From NCBI GenBank assembly GCA_021292165.1, contig JAHFWL010000197.1, positions 1-64,000 on the forward strand: DNA of 64,000 bases, read 5' to 3'. The translations under genes and the position numbers were made by a program. Under the pieces are notes generated by a model. It saw nothing but the letters and a program-made list of their open reading frames with translations. It made no database searches and had not been told where the DNA came from. This document shows, one piece after another, positions 63,765 through 64,000 of the stretch. This stretch comes from Shinisaurus crocodilurus. Taxonomy: Eukaryota > Chordata > Lepidosauria > Squamata > Shinisauridae. The stretch's first letter is position 1, and each line of letters starts with the position of its first letter.

Positions 63765-64000
63765 GCACACACACACACTAAGGGTATTTGTGCAAATGGC
63801 ACTATTTGTACAATATGCGTAAATTTATGCAAATTGTGTAAATTGCGATGTTTTGCATGTTTTGAGCAAATCAGCACCTGAAAAGCACATGGATCTAGTG
63901 CCATTTGAGCAAATCAGCCAATTTTATGCATATCACATGCTTTTTGCACAAAACTTGCAAAATACCACCATTTACACAATTTGCATAAAGTTACACAAAT
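63765..64000. repeat. AT-rich stretch of TTTGCAT/ATGCAAA words
   Basis: An (AC)n run, then repeated TTTGTGCAAATGG, TTTATGCAAATTG, ATTTGAGCAAATCAG, ATTTGCATAAAG: a degenerate self-complementary repeat that runs to the window edge. Probably an old palindromic repeat; it happens to contain octamer-like sites. Confidence 0.5.

Overview
This window is vertebrate nuclear DNA, most likely from a squamate reptile (a lizard-like genome). The evidence is the repeat content: a CR1 LINE ending in the ATTCTATG-type tail, L2-type and L1 LINE remnants, a SINE whose head comes from 5S rRNA and whose tail matches CR1, tRNA-headed and CORE (MIR-like) SINEs, many hAT miniature elements, and long microsatellites. 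The species call is inference; the vertebrate call is firm. There is no prokaryotic signal (no operons, no RBS-spaced ORFs). Almost all long ORF-like stretches are retrotransposon remnants or low-complexity shadows. || I find one host protein-coding gene: protocadherin-20 (PCDH20), plus strand. It has a small first coding exon (52986-53042) inside a CpG-rich promoter region, a GT-AG intron of 1980 bp, and a large second exon (55023-57749). The spliced product is about 927 residues: a signal peptide split by the intron, seven cadherin repeats, one membrane helix and a short cytoplasmic tail. No repeat has landed in the coding exons. || Layout. 0-6 kb: palindromic MITEs, two copies of a LINE with a C-terminal zinc finger, an L2-like LINE split by a GC-rich hAT, and a hAT with GACTC-rich ends. 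7-16 kb: a solo LTR, a near-complete but broken CR1, a 5S-SINE, a second GC-rich hAT, and a repeat carrying a hammerhead-ribozyme-like core. 16-32 kb: fold-back elements, solo LTRs, L2 and SINE nests, and a 921 bp Charlie-like hAT. 32-45 kb: a second 5S-SINE, fold-backs, nested hAT/Tigger-like elements, a solo LTR and a SPIN-like hAT. 45-52 kb: an isolated CpG-rich promoter-like block, a third zinc-finger LINE split by a solo LTR, an L1 with a 17 bp target duplication, another LTR and a 165 bp GC-rich hAT. 52-58 kb: PCDH20. 58-64 kb: the fourth GC-rich hAT, an AT-rich element hosting the third 5S-SINE, a second hammerhead-like remnant, a perfect 20 bp stem-loop and a nested hAT. || Many insertions could be bounded to the base because their target-site duplications (TSDs) are readable: 8 bp for hATs, 5 bp for LTRs, TA for Tigger-like, TTA for a Harbinger-like MITE and 17 bp for L1. 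These give nested insertion orders. No intact transposase or reverse transcriptase was found, so the mobile fraction looks dead or non-autonomous here. Family names are from memory of consensus features, not from a database search.
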